DNA of 64,000 nt. It comes from Oscillospiraceae bacterium. Its GTDB lineage: Bacteria; Bacillota; Clostridia; Oscillospirales; CAG-382. The position numbers and the translations under genes are program-made. The notes below the pieces were generated by a model that saw nothing but the letters and a program-made list of their open reading frames with translations, had not been told where the DNA came from and searched no databases. The number at the start of each line of letters is the position of its first letter. The first letter of the stretch is position 1. The stretch is taken from contig SVSD01000003.1 in the NCBI GenBank assembly GCA_015064485.1, positions 19,927 to 83,926 of the forward strand, given 5' to 3'. Shown here piece after piece: positions 43,159 to 52,205 of the stretch.

Positions 43159-43226
43159 GCTTTGACAAACGGAACGAAATTTGGAAAATTTCGTCTAATA
43201 TGTAAAGATATGAAAGGGGCGAAAAT

Positions 43227-44249
43227 ATGAAAAACCGTGTCAAAATTTTAAGTGTTGGAATAATTATTATTCTTTTTGTTGCACTTTTTTGTACATCGTG
43301 TTTCCCAAAAAGTAAAGGGGACGATTTAAAAGATTTCGGGGACCTTACCTTTGTATCAAGCGGAAGCGACTATAAAGGCGATGGAGAAGTATATTTTGAA
43401 ATTGTCGATTCCACGATAGGCGATGAGGACAACAAGCTTTATGTCAAATGGGTAAACGAAACAGACAAGAATTTGGAGCATGGAACAATGTTCTCGGTTT
43501 TCCGCATTGAAGACGGAGAAAAAATCGACTGTGACACCATTGAAAACAGATTTTATACTCTGCCGCTTTTGTTGATATTCCCCGACGGCTTTGAGGAAAG
43601 AGAGTATTTTATGCACGGCTACGACCTTTCAAAGGAGGGTACATACCGTATTGAACACAAATTCACCCTTGATAATGATAAAAACAAAGAATATACAGCG
43701 TTTATAGAATTTTCACTTGAAGGAACGGAAGAAAACACATATGTAGATGAAAAAGATGAAAGCTCGATGTTTATTTCCGATTTTGAATATCAATTCCTTC
43801 GTGCCGACGGCACAGGCGACGGGCATATGGCGGTCTGGCGGTATGCTGAAAACCGGTTAAGCCCAATTTCGTCAATACAGTTTCTTCCCCTTGTCGTTAT
43901 TGAAAATAACGAACAGCTTGACAACTTTACCGAAGGGACAAGCGAGCAATTCGGTTATGACGAATATCTTAAGGAGTATTATGATATAACTTCAAAATAC
44001 GACGAAAAGTATTTTGAAGACAATGCGCTTTTTATAACCTATGTATCCGAAGGCTCGGGTTCAGTCAGACATGAAATTTCAAGAATTTACCGTAAAGACG
44101 GTTATGTAAGAGTTTTTGTTTCAAGGATAGTCCCGGAGATCGGAACTTGCGATATGGCAGGATGGCTCGGTTTTGTTGAAGTAAAAAAAGAAGATATAAA
44201 GGATACGGCGGAATTTGATGCAGTAATCGGTTCTCCCGAAGATTTTTGA
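43227..44249 (+). CDS. Lipoprotein with Ig-like and PrcB-like regions
   Basis: A 340-residue predicted lipoprotein with a signal peptide and lipobox FCTSC near residue 25. The first half (about 45-175) is beta-rich with LYVKWVNETDKNLEHGTMFSVFRIEDGEKI, the pattern of bacterial Ig-like domains seen in Firmicute lipoproteins. The second half (about 215-335) has ENNEQLDNF, YFEDNALFITYVSEGSGSVRHEISRIYRKDGYVRVFVSR, resembling the PrcB C-terminal domain. The function is unknown. Upstream, the inverted repeat ACGAAATT-TGGAA-AATTTCGT (43173-43194) lies next to TTGACA 43162-43167. A 33-base gap separates it from the next gene. Confidence 0.7.
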   Translation: MKNRVKILSVGIIIILFVALFCTSCFPKSKGDDLKDFGDLTFVSSGSDYKGDGEVYFEIVDSTIGDEDNKLYVKWVNETDKNLEHGTMFSVFRIEDGEKIDCDTIENRFYTLPLLLIFPDGFEEREYFMHGYDLSKEGTYRIEHKFTLDNDKNKEYTAFIEFSLEGTEENTYVDEKDESSMFISDFEYQFLRADGTGDGHMAVWRYAENRLSPISSIQFLPLVVIENNEQLDNFTEGTSEQFGYDEYLKEYYDITSKYDEKYFEDNALFITYVSEGSGSVRHEISRIYRKDGYVRVFVSRIVPEIGTCDMAGWLGFVEVKKEDIKDTAEFDAVIGSPEDF

Positions 44250-44282
44250 TTTGAAAACGGCATAAATAAAGGAGAATTTTTG

Positions 44283-44585
44283 ATGAGAAACCTGTTTTTA
44301 AGTGCAAAAGAGCGCCAAAAGCTCCTTTCCGACGGTGTGAAAACCATAGGCAAAATAACACATATCAAAAAATGGTGGTGGCTGAAAATCAACACAAAAC
44401 CGATTCGCATAGGTATGCTTGACGGTGCCCGTTTCCCGCATACCGTATATTTTTCATACACAGTAGACGGGACGGAATATAAGGGCAGAAAGTATTTAAG
44501 CTATAAACTTGATCCTCCGGAAAAAAACTCCAAGATCGAGGTTTTTTATGATATAAACGATCCGAAAGTATATGCTGTAAAATGA
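44283..44585 (+). CDS. Small DUF3592-like protein
   Basis: A 100-residue soluble, beta-rich protein. VKTIGKITHIKKWWW, YFSYTVDGTEYKGRKYLSY and KIEVFYDINDPKVYAVK follow the strand pattern of DUF3592-type extracytoplasmic modules, but without the usual membrane helices. The function is unknown. ATG 44283 has GGAG 8 bases upstream. It probably shares a message with the lipoprotein before it and is convergent with sigE. Confidence 0.6.
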   Translation: MRNLFLSAKERQKLLSDGVKTIGKITHIKKWWWLKINTKPIRIGMLDGARFPHTVYFSYTVDGTEYKGRKYLSYKLDPPEKNSKIEVFYDINDPKVYAVK

Positions 44586-44599
44586 CTTTTACTCCGGAT

Positions 44600-45328
44600 T
44601 CACGAATAAAATCCTATGATATCCTTTTTCAGATCCTCGATAATCCGTTTCTCAAGACGGGAAATATATGATTGTGAAATACCCAAAAGGTCGGCGACTT
44701 CCTTTTGGGTTTTTTCTTTTCCGCTGCCGTTCATCCCAAACCGCTCACAGATTATCTGTTTATCCCTTTTTGGCAGACGGCTGACGGCGGTAAAAATGAG
44801 TTTTCTTTCCTCCTCAGCTTCAAGACCTCCGGAAACTTCATCTCCGTCGGTGCCGAGAATATCAGAAAGCAAAAGTTCGTTTCCGTCCCAATCCACATTC
44901 AAAGGTTCATCAAGCGATACCTCGAGGCGCACACCGTTTGTTTTTCTCAAATACATAAGTATTTCGTTTTCAATACATCTTGAAGCATAGGTTGCAAGTT
45001 TTATATTTTTATCGGGCTTAAAGGTGTTTATTGCCTTTACAAGTCCTATAGTTCCGATAGAAACGAGATCTTCAACGCCGATATGTGTGTTTTCGAATTT
45101 TTTTGCGATGTATACGACAAGACGCAGGTTTTTTTCCACAAGAAATGAGCGTATTTTTGAATCTTCCTCCAAGCTTTTTCCGAGTTTTGAAAGAATTTCC
45201 GCTTCTTCTTCTGCTGTGAGGGGAGGGGGCAGAGTATCGGGACCGTTTACATAGTTTACATTCGGATGAGAAAAAACTTGAGCCGCTTTCAAAAGAAGTG
45301 CGGAAAAAAGGGATGCTTTGTGTTTCAT
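44600..45328 (-). CDS. sigE: Sporulation sigma factor SigE
   Basis: Mother-cell sigma factor of early sporulation, 242 residues. It begins with a pro-sequence of about 30 residues that SpoIIGA cleaves. Region 2 ([67 protein letters not shown]) and region 4 ([14 protein letters not shown], a helix-turn-helix) match SigE. It lies 15 bases after spoIIGA, the usual arrangement. It will drive spoIIIA and many genes of the adjacent block. Confidence 0.95.
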   Translation of the reverse strand: MKHKASLFSALLLKAAQVFSHPNVNYVNGPDTLPPPLTAEEEAEILSKLGKSLEEDSKIRSFLVEKNLRLVVYIAKKFENTHIGVEDLVSIGTIGLVKAINTFKPDKNIKLATYASRCIENEILMYLRKTNGVRLEVSLDEPLNVDWDGNELLLSDILGTDGDEVSGGLEAEEERKLIFTAVSRLPKRDKQIICERFGMNGSGKEKTQKEVADLLGISQSYISRLEKRIIEDLKKDIIGFYS

Positions 45329-45343
45329 ATATGATCCTCCTTG

Positions 45344-46129
45344 TTATTTTAAAAGTGATTTTGGGAATATTCCGTCAAACCCCGAAAAGCTGTCGCTTTG
45401 GGCTCTTCCGACTAATGCATTGCAGGAATGGGGTTTGTTGTTTCGTATATATGAAAGCTTTTCGGGCATAACTGCACATATCAAAGAGTTTCCGCCTGCG
45501 GTATGTATGGGAACCATTCTTTTTTTAAGCCTGATTGCAGATGACAGATCAAAAAGGCTTTCGGGCGGATAAAACTCATCAAAAACTTTCGGGGACAAAA
45601 GTATAACGGGAAGTCCTCCTATCGGTTCTTTTACAAGGCACCCGCTGTCGCACATAAGGCGGAGCTTTTTTTCGTTTCCGTCTTTTTTTACAGTTATATC
45701 TACATAGTCCGTATCAGACGATATGGACATAAGGTCAAAGAACCAGTAACAAAAGAAAAATATGAGAAAGCTTCCTGCGAAAAGTATTTTCGGGCTTTGT
45801 GTTATCGGCAAGAGCTCTGCGGCGGCACAATATACTCCGCCTGTTGCAAAAGAAAACCCGAGAAGCATCAAATATGCCTTTAAAAACACTATCATTTTAA
45901 TTTTTCCGAACGAGATAAAAAGCATAACGGCGGGAATAAGGGGCCGCAGAAAAAGCGCAGCCGTATTTTGTATAAAAATCGGAGTAAGGGCAAGAAAGGC
46001 TCCGCAAAGAGCCGATAAAACAAGTCTTAACGGGTTTGTTTTCATATGTAACACTCTTCCCGTAAGACAGACAAGAAAAAAATCCATTGTGAAATTCACG
46101 ATAAGATATATATCAAGATAGAATTTCAA
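45344..46129 (-). CDS. spoIIGA: Sigma-E processing peptidase SpoIIGA
   Basis: Membrane aspartic protease that activates pro-SigE at the forespore septum. It has 261 residues: five predicted membrane helices in the N-terminal half and a cytoplasmic protease half with LMCDSGCLVKEPIGGLPVI (catalytic Asp161 in DSG). It starts at TTG 46129 with GGGGAG 9 bases upstream. It is cotranscribed with sigE. A Spo0A-box-like TGTCGTA (46192-46198) lies upstream. Confidence 0.92.
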   Translation of the reverse strand: MKFYLDIYLIVNFTMDFFLVCLTGRVLHMKTNPLRLVLSALCGAFLALTPIFIQNTAALFLRPLIPAVMLFISFGKIKMIVFLKAYLMLLGFSFATGGVYCAAAELLPITQSPKILFAGSFLIFFFCYWFFDLMSISSDTDYVDITVKKDGNEKKLRLMCDSGCLVKEPIGGLPVILLSPKVFDEFYPPESLFDLSSAIRLKKRMVPIHTAGGNSLICAVMPEKLSYIRNNKPHSCNALVGRAQSDSFSGFDGIFPKSLLK

Positions 46130-46191
46130 TTTTAAAATCTCCCCAAAGTTTTTTTATAAATATATTATTGCATATCCGTATGGCAAAAAGC

Positions 46192-46236
46192 TGTCGTAAA
46201 AAGACAGACATATAAAAAAATCCGAACTCATATACT
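46192..46236. promoter_or_regulatory. Candidate sporulation control region between spoIIGA and the SpoIID-like gene
   Basis: TGTCGTA (46192-46198) is one mismatch from the Spo0A box TGTCGAA. On the plus strand CATATA (46209-46214) and CATATACT (46229-46236), separated by 14 bp, resemble a SigE-type promoter and would serve the gene at 46266. Both are weak matches read by eye. Confidence 0.35.
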
Positions 46237-46265
46237 ATCACAGAAAATAATTTCGAGGTGATGTT

Positions 46266-48140
46266 ATGGAACGGGGAACGCTTATTGTTACCGTAAACGG
46301 AGGAAATGTAGCTGTACCTATCGAAGGGGCGACAGTTAAAATATTTATAAGAAAGCAAGGTGCTCAACAGGAAAACTTAGAGCAGGCGGAAGAAAAGGTA
46401 AAAGAAGGGCAATTCACACTTTCTTTTATTACAAATTCCGACGGCAGAACAAACTCTGTTACTATTGATACGCCCGACACCGAGCTTTCGCTTGATGAAA
46501 ACGAAAGCGAACAACCTTTTTCTGTAGCAGATGTTTATGTTGAAAAAGAGGGATTCTTCGGCGCACTTTTTTTCGGGGTACAGATATTCCCGAGAAGGGA
46601 AAGCATCCTTCCCGTAAATCTTGAACCTTTTACACAAAAGCTTGTTGATATGGGAAGTGTCAATACAGATTTCACGGCAGGGTACGCTTTTGTATACTTT
46701 ATACCCGTACCGGAAGTAGGAACGCCCAGAGGTTCAAACCTTACAGAAAATGCGATTTCCGAAAGTGAAAACGGAAGATTTTCACCTTTCATAGAAAGCG
46801 AAGTTTTTATTCCGGAATTCATAACCGTTCATCTTGGCAATCCGTCAGCGCCCGCCGAGGATGTTACAGTTCCTTTTCAGGATTATATTAAAAATGTGGC
46901 ATCAAGCGAGATTTATCCGACCTGGCCGGAAAGCGCAATAAGGGCAAATATATATGCTCAAATTTCGATCGCTCTTAACCGCGTTTACACAGAATGGTAT
47001 GCAAGCCGGGGTTTTCCTTTTCAGATAACAAACTCTACAGCATATGATCAGGCTTTTGTTAACGGCAGAAATATTTACGGTAATATCGAGAGGATAGTTG
47101 ATGAAATATTTAATACATATATAAGGCGTCAAGGGTTCGAAGAGCCGCTTTTTGCAACCTATTGTGACGGCAGAACATCCACTTGTAACGGTATGACACA
47201 ATGGGGCTCTTTTGATCTTGCAAACCAGGGATATACTCCGATATCAATACTCAAGTATTACTACGGAGAAAATATTGAGCTTGTTTCAACCGATAACATC
47301 AGAGGTATAGAATCAACATACGGCGGAACACCGCTATCTATAGGTATGGCGAGCGAGGATATTGCCGAGATCCAAAGACAGCTAAACAGAATACGGGAGG
47401 ATTATCCGTCAATTCCTTTTATTGTTTATACAAACGGATTTTTCGGTTCGGATACCGATGCTGCCGTAAGACGCTTTCAGGAGGTCTTTAATCTTGTATC
47501 CGACGGAATTGTCGGAAAAGCTACCTGGTACAGAATATCTATTGTATATGTGTCGGTAAAAAGACTTGGTGAGCTTACGAGCGAGGGACAGAGTACAGAT
47601 TTCAAATATGCCGATGTAAATACTTTTCTTGAGATAGGAAGTCAGGGGGATGATGTCGCGACCCTACAGTATCTGATAGAATATATAAGCATTTTTTACC
47701 GTAGTGTACAGCCGACAAGCGTTGACGGTATATTCGGACAGCAGACAGTTAATGCTCTTAACTCGTTCCAGAGGACTTTCGGTCTTCCCGAAACGGGAAC
47801 GACAACACCGCAAACCTGGATGGCACTTTTCGGAGTTTACGAAGCAATACTTAAAGTGGTATTTCCCGTAACTGCCGAGCAGACTTTCCCGGGAACTCTT
47901 CAGCAGGGCGACAGCGGTGAGTCTGTACGGCTTTTACAAAGATATCTAAATGTTATAGCTCAGTATTACGGTGATATTCCCACTCTTGATGAAGACGGAG
48001 TTTTCGGAAGCAGAACGAGAAACGCTATATATGAATTCCAAAGACTTTATCTTTTTGAGGATACGGGGGTTGTTGATTCGCTCACCTGGTACAGAATTGT
48101 TGAGCTTTATAATTATATAGTTCGTCAGAATACAAATTGA
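46266..48140 (+). CDS. SpoIID-like domain protein with three peptidoglycan-binding repeats
   Basis: A 624-residue protein without a signal peptide. The N-terminal region (about 1-160) is a beta-sandwich resembling carboxypeptidase-regulatory modules. The middle (about 215-350) resembles a SpoIID amidase-enhancer/lytic-transglycosylase domain, including YCDGRTSTCNGMTQWGSFDLANQGYTPISILKYYYG. Three PG_binding_1 domains follow (about 365-440, 460-535, 550-622), each with the GxxGxxTxxAVxxFQ-type signature such as FFGSDTDAAVRRFQ and FGQQTVNALNSFQ. Proteins of this layout are found in spore-formers as spore cortex-associated proteins. It lies 10 bases before spoIIIAA, so it may be made in the mother cell together with it. 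Confidence 0.8.
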   Translation: MERGTLIVTVNGGNVAVPIEGATVKIFIRKQGAQQENLEQAEEKVKEGQFTLSFITNSDGRTNSVTIDTPDTELSLDENESEQPFSVADVYVEKEGFFGALFFGVQIFPRRESILPVNLEPFTQKLVDMGSVNTDFTAGYAFVYFIPVPEVGTPRGSNLTENAISESENGRFSPFIESEVFIPEFITVHLGNPSAPAEDVTVPFQDYIKNVASSEIYPTWPESAIRANIYAQISIALNRVYTEWYASRGFPFQITNSTAYDQAFVNGRNIYGNIERIVDEIFNTYIRRQGFEEPLFATYCDGRTSTCNGMTQWGSFDLANQGYTPISILKYYYGENIELVSTDNIRGIESTYGGTPLSIGMASEDIAEIQRQLNRIREDYPSIPFIVYTNGFFGSDTDAAVRRFQEVFNLVSDGIVGKATWYRISIVYVSVKRLGELTSEGQSTDFKYADVNTFLEIGSQGDDVATLQYLIEYISIFYRSVQPTSVDGIFGQQTVNALNSFQRTFGLPETGTTTPQTWMALFGVYEAILKVVFPVTAEQTFPGTLQQGDSGESVRLLQRYLNVIAQYYGDIPTLDEDGVFGSRTRNAIYEFQRLYLFEDTGVVDSLTWYRIVELYNYIVRQNTN

Positions 48141-48150
48141 GAAGGTAAAT

Positions 48151-49068
48151 ATGTATAAAACTTCAGAGTCAGAAAAGATACAAGAAATTCTTCCTTTGCT
48201 TCCTCAGAAAATTCAGGAAGAAGTAAAAAAACTGATATCAGGCGGAGAGATAAGAAATCTTAATGAAATACGGCTTCGTGCAAATTCGATTCAGTCTTTT
48301 ACTTTATCCGGCAAAAACCAAGATATAAAAAATGTATCTCTTTCCGAAAAAGATATAGCAGATACGGTATATAAGCTTTGTTCGGGATCTGTATATGCAC
48401 ATCTCCGGGAGCTGAAATGCGGATATATCTCGTCCTTTGGATTAAGGATAGGGGTGTGCGGAAAAACCCTTTACGGAGAGAGCGGCATATGCGGTTTTTC
48501 GAATTATACATCCCTGAATATAAGAATACCTTGCCATATCCCCGATGCAGCTCAAAAGCTTCTTGATTACATATCCGAAAGAAACGAAAACGAAGTGGGC
48601 GGAATACTTATAATATCTCCGCCGTGCGCCGGAAAGACCACATTTTTGCGTGCGTTTGCAGCAGCCCTTTCGAAGGGATACTATCAAAAAGGACGATTTC
48701 ATAAAAAAAGAGTGTGTATCATCGACGAGAGGGAAGAGATAGCTCTTCCGGGCGTTTTTGACGGAGGATATGCGGATATTCTATCCGCATATCCGAAAAT
48801 CGAGGGAATTGAGATATGTACCCGTGTTATGTCGCCGGAATATATTGTGTGTGATGAGATTGCAAATATGAATGACGCGGATGCAATATGTGACAGTGCA
48901 TCAAAGGGAGTTATATTTGTATCATCCTGTCACGGAGAAACTTTCGAAGATGTTATCAGAAAGAAAAGCATCAAAAGGCTTTTCGATGAGAGGGTGTTTA
49001 AAACAGTGTGTGAAATATCTGTGAGCGGAGAAAAACGCAGTGTTAGGGTAAGAAGTGTCGCAATATGA
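48151..49068 (+). CDS. spoIIIAA: Stage III sporulation protein AA (ATPase)
   Basis: Cytoplasmic ATPase of the SpoIIIA-SpoIIQ channel that links mother cell and forespore. 305 residues. Walker A is IISPPCAGKTTFLR and Walker B-like region CIIDEREEIALPG. The N-terminal EIRLRANSIQSFTL segment is typical. It resembles secretion ATPases. It is the first gene of the complete spoIIIAA-AH operon; its end overlaps spoIIIAB by 4 bases. Confidence 0.95.
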   Translation: MYKTSESEKIQEILPLLPQKIQEEVKKLISGGEIRNLNEIRLRANSIQSFTLSGKNQDIKNVSLSEKDIADTVYKLCSGSVYAHLRELKCGYISSFGLRIGVCGKTLYGESGICGFSNYTSLNIRIPCHIPDAAQKLLDYISERNENEVGGILIISPPCAGKTTFLRAFAAALSKGYYQKGRFHKKRVCIIDEREEIALPGVFDGGYADILSAYPKIEGIEICTRVMSPEYIVCDEIANMNDADAICDSASKGVIFVSSCHGETFEDVIRKKSIKRLFDERVFKTVCEISVSGEKRSVRVRSVAI

Positions 49069-49556
49069 GAATAATCGGACTTTCTTTAATTTCTATGGCA
49101 ATTTTTCTTTTCGGATATATAAAAAGTAATACAATAAAACGAAATTACCAAATTGAGGACAGCTTTGTTTTGCTTATATCGCATATCAAAAGTTTTCTTT
49201 CATCTTCAGCTTTGCCTCTTGACAGAATATATGAAAGCTTTTCGGATGAAGCTCTTGAAAATGCAGGCTTTCTTGGGGAACTGAATAAAAAGGGATATGA
49301 TTCTTTTTATAATGCTATGTTACAAAACGGCAAGGGGCTTTTAAAAAACGAAAAGCTTTTTGAGCTTGTATGTGACTTTTCAAAAAAAATCGGTACAAGT
49401 CCCTCGGCCGCCGACGGAAAAAGAATGTGTGAAAGCTGTTTGCAGCTTATGAAAGAGGAAATTGACCGGACGAGAAACAAGGACAAAACAAAAGCGGAGC
49501 TTTATTTAAAGCTTTCGTTTGTGTTTGCTGTTTTTATTTTTTTGATGTTCATATGA
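49065..49556 (+). CDS. spoIIIAB: Stage III sporulation protein AB
   Basis: A 163-residue membrane-anchored protein of the SpoIIIA complex, a GspF-like partner of SpoIIIAA. An N-terminal helix (about 4-20) and a C-terminal helix (about 148-163) flank a soluble helical domain (SHIKSFLSSSALPLDRIYESF). Its ATG overlaps the spoIIIAA stop (ATGA). Confidence 0.93.
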   Translation: MRIIGLSLISMAIFLFGYIKSNTIKRNYQIEDSFVLLISHIKSFLSSSALPLDRIYESFSDEALENAGFLGELNKKGYDSFYNAMLQNGKGLLKNEKLFELVCDFSKKIGTSPSAADGKRMCESCLQLMKEEIDRTRNKDKTKAELYLKLSFVFAVFIFLMFI

Positions 49557-49574
49557 AAGGGAAGGTAGTAAAAG

Positions 49575-49769
49575 ATGGATGTAAATACGCTTATAAAAAT
49601 CGCAGGTATCGGGATGCTTGTTGCGGTTTCCTGTCAGATACTCTCCCGTGCGGGCAGGGACGAGCAATCGGCGCTTGTAAGCCTTGCCGGAGTTGTTGTT
49701 GTTTTGCTTTTGCTTGTCGATAAGATAGGAAATCTTTTCTCGACGGTAAGAAGCATTTTCGGACTTTGA
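49575..49769 (+). CDS. spoIIIAC: Stage III sporulation protein AC
   Basis: A 64-residue membrane protein with two helices, starting MDVNTLIKIAGIGMLVAVSCQILSRAGRDEQ. Length and the LSRAGRDEQ loop are diagnostic for SpoIIIAC. The ribosome site GGGAAGG is upstream, and the next gene starts within a few bases of its stop. Confidence 0.95.
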   Translation: MDVNTLIKIAGIGMLVAVSCQILSRAGRDEQSALVSLAGVVVVLLLLVDKIGNLFSTVRSIFGL

Positions 49770-49771
49770 AA

Positions 49772-50155
49772 ATGGAAGTTATAAAATTGCTTGCGGTGTG
49801 TGTGATGGCCGCTATGGTTTGTTTGTATTTAAAAAACATAGCCCCGCCGTTTGCCGTATTTATCACACTTTTCGTATCGGTAAGTATTGTTTATATATGC
49901 ATAATGAATTTTATGCCGTATGTGGATTTTTTTGTCGAAATAACAACGCAGAGCACTTTTTACCCGTATGCAAAGGTGCTTTTTAAAGTTTGCGCAATCG
50001 GAATACTGACGCGCCTTGCCTCCGAAATATGTAAGGATGCGGGAGAAAATTCACTTTCTGCAAAAGCACTTCTTGCAGGAAAAACGGCGATTATGATCTG
50101 TGCATTGCCTGTTATAAAAACATTGTTTGAACAAATAAAGGAAATGTTGAATTGA
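49772..50155 (+). CDS. spoIIIAD: Stage III sporulation protein AD
   Basis: A 127-residue membrane protein with four helices. The LKNIAPPFAVFITL and KVCAIGILTRLASEICKDAGENSLSAKALLAGK segments are characteristic. I chose ATG 49772; a TTG at 49766, which overlaps the previous TGA, is an alternative that adds two residues. It sits in the normal order. Confidence 0.93.
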   Translation: MEVIKLLAVCVMAAMVCLYLKNIAPPFAVFITLFVSVSIVYICIMNFMPYVDFFVEITTQSTFYPYAKVLFKVCAIGILTRLASEICKDAGENSLSAKALLAGKTAIMICALPVIKTLFEQIKEMLN

Positions 50156-51186
50156 AAAAGTTTATTGTTTTTTTAATTATCATAATGATGATATTGCCGC
50201 AATACATATGTATGGCAAACGAAGTGGGCGATAATGCCGATTTCGTAGAAAAAACAGAGGAAGTTTACGGCAGCTTCTCTTTTGAAAATATTATTTCAAA
50301 TATCAAAAATGCGCTTGTTTCGGCTTTTAAGCCTTCTTTTCCGGTTTTTCTGGGGCTTTTGGGACTTATTATGATCGCAGCGGTGCTTAATTGTTTCAAT
50401 ATAAACTTTTCGGGATTTGATATAGGAGGGTATGTAAGCTGTATTTGCCTTTCCGGATACTGCTTTTCTGTGATAAAAAGTCTTTGCGAAAACCTTTCGG
50501 GGTATACCGAAAAGCTTAGGGACATAATGGCTGTTGTCTCACCCACACTTATATCATCAAAGATAGGTGAAGGTGTTACGGCGGCAAAAACAGGCTACTT
50601 CGGACTTGTTCTGACATTATCTGTTTCCGAATTTCTTATAACCGAAATAGTGCTTCCGTGTGTGAAAATATTATTTGTTCTTTCGCTTGTTTCCTGTATG
50701 TGTAAAAACACTGTCGATCTTCGTGGAATATCCTCGTCCATACGCACATTTTCTGTTTTTTCGGTAAGCCTTGTGATGACGGGAGTGGTTACTGTGATGC
50801 ATTTTCAAAATGTTATTGCAAAGGCGGCAGACAGTGTGGGGCTTAGAGCCGTCAGATTCGTTTCCTCGAGTTTTATCCCTATCATCGGAGGACTTGTCGG
50901 GGAAAGCGTAAAAACCGTCACAGAGTCCTTAAAAGCTGTCAGAGGCATAACGGGAGCGGCGGGGGTTTCGGCAATTATCGCTGTCTGTCTTCCGCCGGTT
51001 GCGGCAATACTCATATACAAAACGGAACTTGCGATATGTGTGTGCCTTGCAAAGACTCTCGGCTGTAAAAACGAAGCCGATATCCTTTCTGATGCCGGCG
51101 GGATACTGAATATTTTAAACGCCGCACTTCTTGCCGCAACAATCGGGTTTGCGGCTATGATATGCATTGTGGCGTATGCGGTGTAA
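50152..51186 (+). CDS. spoIIIAE: Stage III sporulation protein AE
   Basis: A 344-residue polytopic membrane protein of the SpoIIIA channel. It starts at TTG 50152, overlapping the spoIIIAD stop, which gives the signal-peptide-like start MKKFIVFLIIIMMILPQ. About seven helices follow the external N-terminal part. The VSPTLISSKIGEG-type region and the LKAVRGITGAAGVSAI segment fit the family. Confidence 0.93.
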   Translation: MKKFIVFLIIIMMILPQYICMANEVGDNADFVEKTEEVYGSFSFENIISNIKNALVSAFKPSFPVFLGLLGLIMIAAVLNCFNINFSGFDIGGYVSCICLSGYCFSVIKSLCENLSGYTEKLRDIMAVVSPTLISSKIGEGVTAAKTGYFGLVLTLSVSEFLITEIVLPCVKILFVLSLVSCMCKNTVDLRGISSSIRTFSVFSVSLVMTGVVTVMHFQNVIAKAADSVGLRAVRFVSSSFIPIIGGLVGESVKTVTESLKAVRGITGAAGVSAIIAVCLPPVAAILIYKTELAICVCLAKTLGCKNEADILSDAGGILNILNAALLAATIGFAAMICIVAYAV

Positions 51187-51190
51187 GAAA

Positions 51191-51685
51191 ATGAAGGATT
51201 TTGTTATGACATTGATTTGTGCAGGTGTGGCGTCGGGTATAATCGGACTTTTTTTCGAAGACGACGGCGAGATGTTGAAATACATAAAAGTTGTGCTTTC
51301 TCTTTGTCTTGCGGCAAGTATAATACCTGCAGTTATGGGATGTGCGGCGAAAATAAAAGGCGGAGAAAGATTCCTGAAATATGAGGATTTCGGCGTCGAA
51401 GAATTTGAAAACAGGTATTATGAAACTGTAATCGAGGATGCGAGAAAAAAGCTGTGTGTTGAACTTGAAGACGAGATATTCAAAAAAACCGGAATAAAAC
51501 CCGATTCCGTAAACATAGAATTTTGTGTGGAACAAAGGGAAGATGAAATTCTTGTGGATATAAAAAATATTGAAGTTGCAGTTTACAAATCCTGCGATAA
51601 AAAGGCAATTGAAGAATGTGTATATAATGCTTTGGGTGAAAAGCCGGATATTGTATCAGAAAAAGAAGGGGGAAGTATGGATTGA
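51191..51685 (+). CDS. spoIIIAF: Stage III sporulation protein AF
   Basis: A 164-residue protein with two N-terminal helices (about 5-22 and 30-52) and a soluble C-terminal domain that resembles ring-forming secretion domains (VNIEFCVEQREDEILVDIKNIEV). ATG 51191 is preferred because the frame upstream overlaps the end of spoIIIAE. The stop overlaps the next start. Confidence 0.9.
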   Translation: MKDFVMTLICAGVASGIIGLFFEDDGEMLKYIKVVLSLCLAASIIPAVMGCAAKIKGGERFLKYEDFGVEEFENRYYETVIEDARKKLCVELEDEIFKKTGIKPDSVNIEFCVEQREDEILVDIKNIEVAVYKSCDKKAIEECVYNALGEKPDIVSEKEGGSMD

Positions 51686-52203
51686 AAATATCGGAAGTTT
51701 TTGCGAAAAATGCTAAAAACGGTAAAGTTTTTGCGGCCGGATTTTTGATACTGGGAATGATGATTATAGTTTTTTCAATGCTTTTTGAAAAAAACGAAGG
51801 AGGAAGTAAAAAATCTTCTTTTACCGACGAACTTTCGGCGTATTCTATGATGCTTGAAGAAAATTTAAAGGATGCGGTATCGGGTGTGGTCGGCGGAGAA
51901 GTAAAGGTTATGATAACCTTTGAAAGCACATTTGAAAATGTATATTACAGCGATGCTGTGGTAAACGAAGCGATAACCGCCGATAAAACCGACAGAAAAA
52001 GCGAAAAGCAATTAGTGCTTACCGGTAATATGGGGGATAAGGAAAATCCTGTTGTTGTAAAGATGCTGTCCCCTAAGCCGACGGGCGCAATAATAGTATG
52101 CGACGGCGGAAACCGTGCCGATATAAAGGAGTGTGTAACAGAACTTGCGGCTTGTGCGCTCAATATATCAAAAAATAAAATATATGTAACAGGAGGTAAT
52201 TGA
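51682..52203 (+). CDS. spoIIIAG: Stage III sporulation protein AG
   Basis: A 173-residue ring-forming protein of the mother-cell membrane. One helix (about 17-36), then the soluble domain with LKDAVSGVVGGEVKVMITFEST and VLSPKPTGAIIVCDGGNRADIKECV-like KMLSPKPTGAIIVCDGG, typical of SpoIIIAG. It starts at TTG 51682, which overlaps the spoIIIAF stop by four bases. Confidence 0.93.
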   Translation: MKISEVFAKNAKNGKVFAAGFLILGMMIIVFSMLFEKNEGGSKKSSFTDELSAYSMMLEENLKDAVSGVVGGEVKVMITFESTFENVYYSDAVVNEAITADKTDRKSEKQLVLTGNMGDKENPVVVKMLSPKPTGAIIVCDGGNRADIKECVTELAACALNISKNKIYVTGGN

Positions 52204-52205
52204 TC

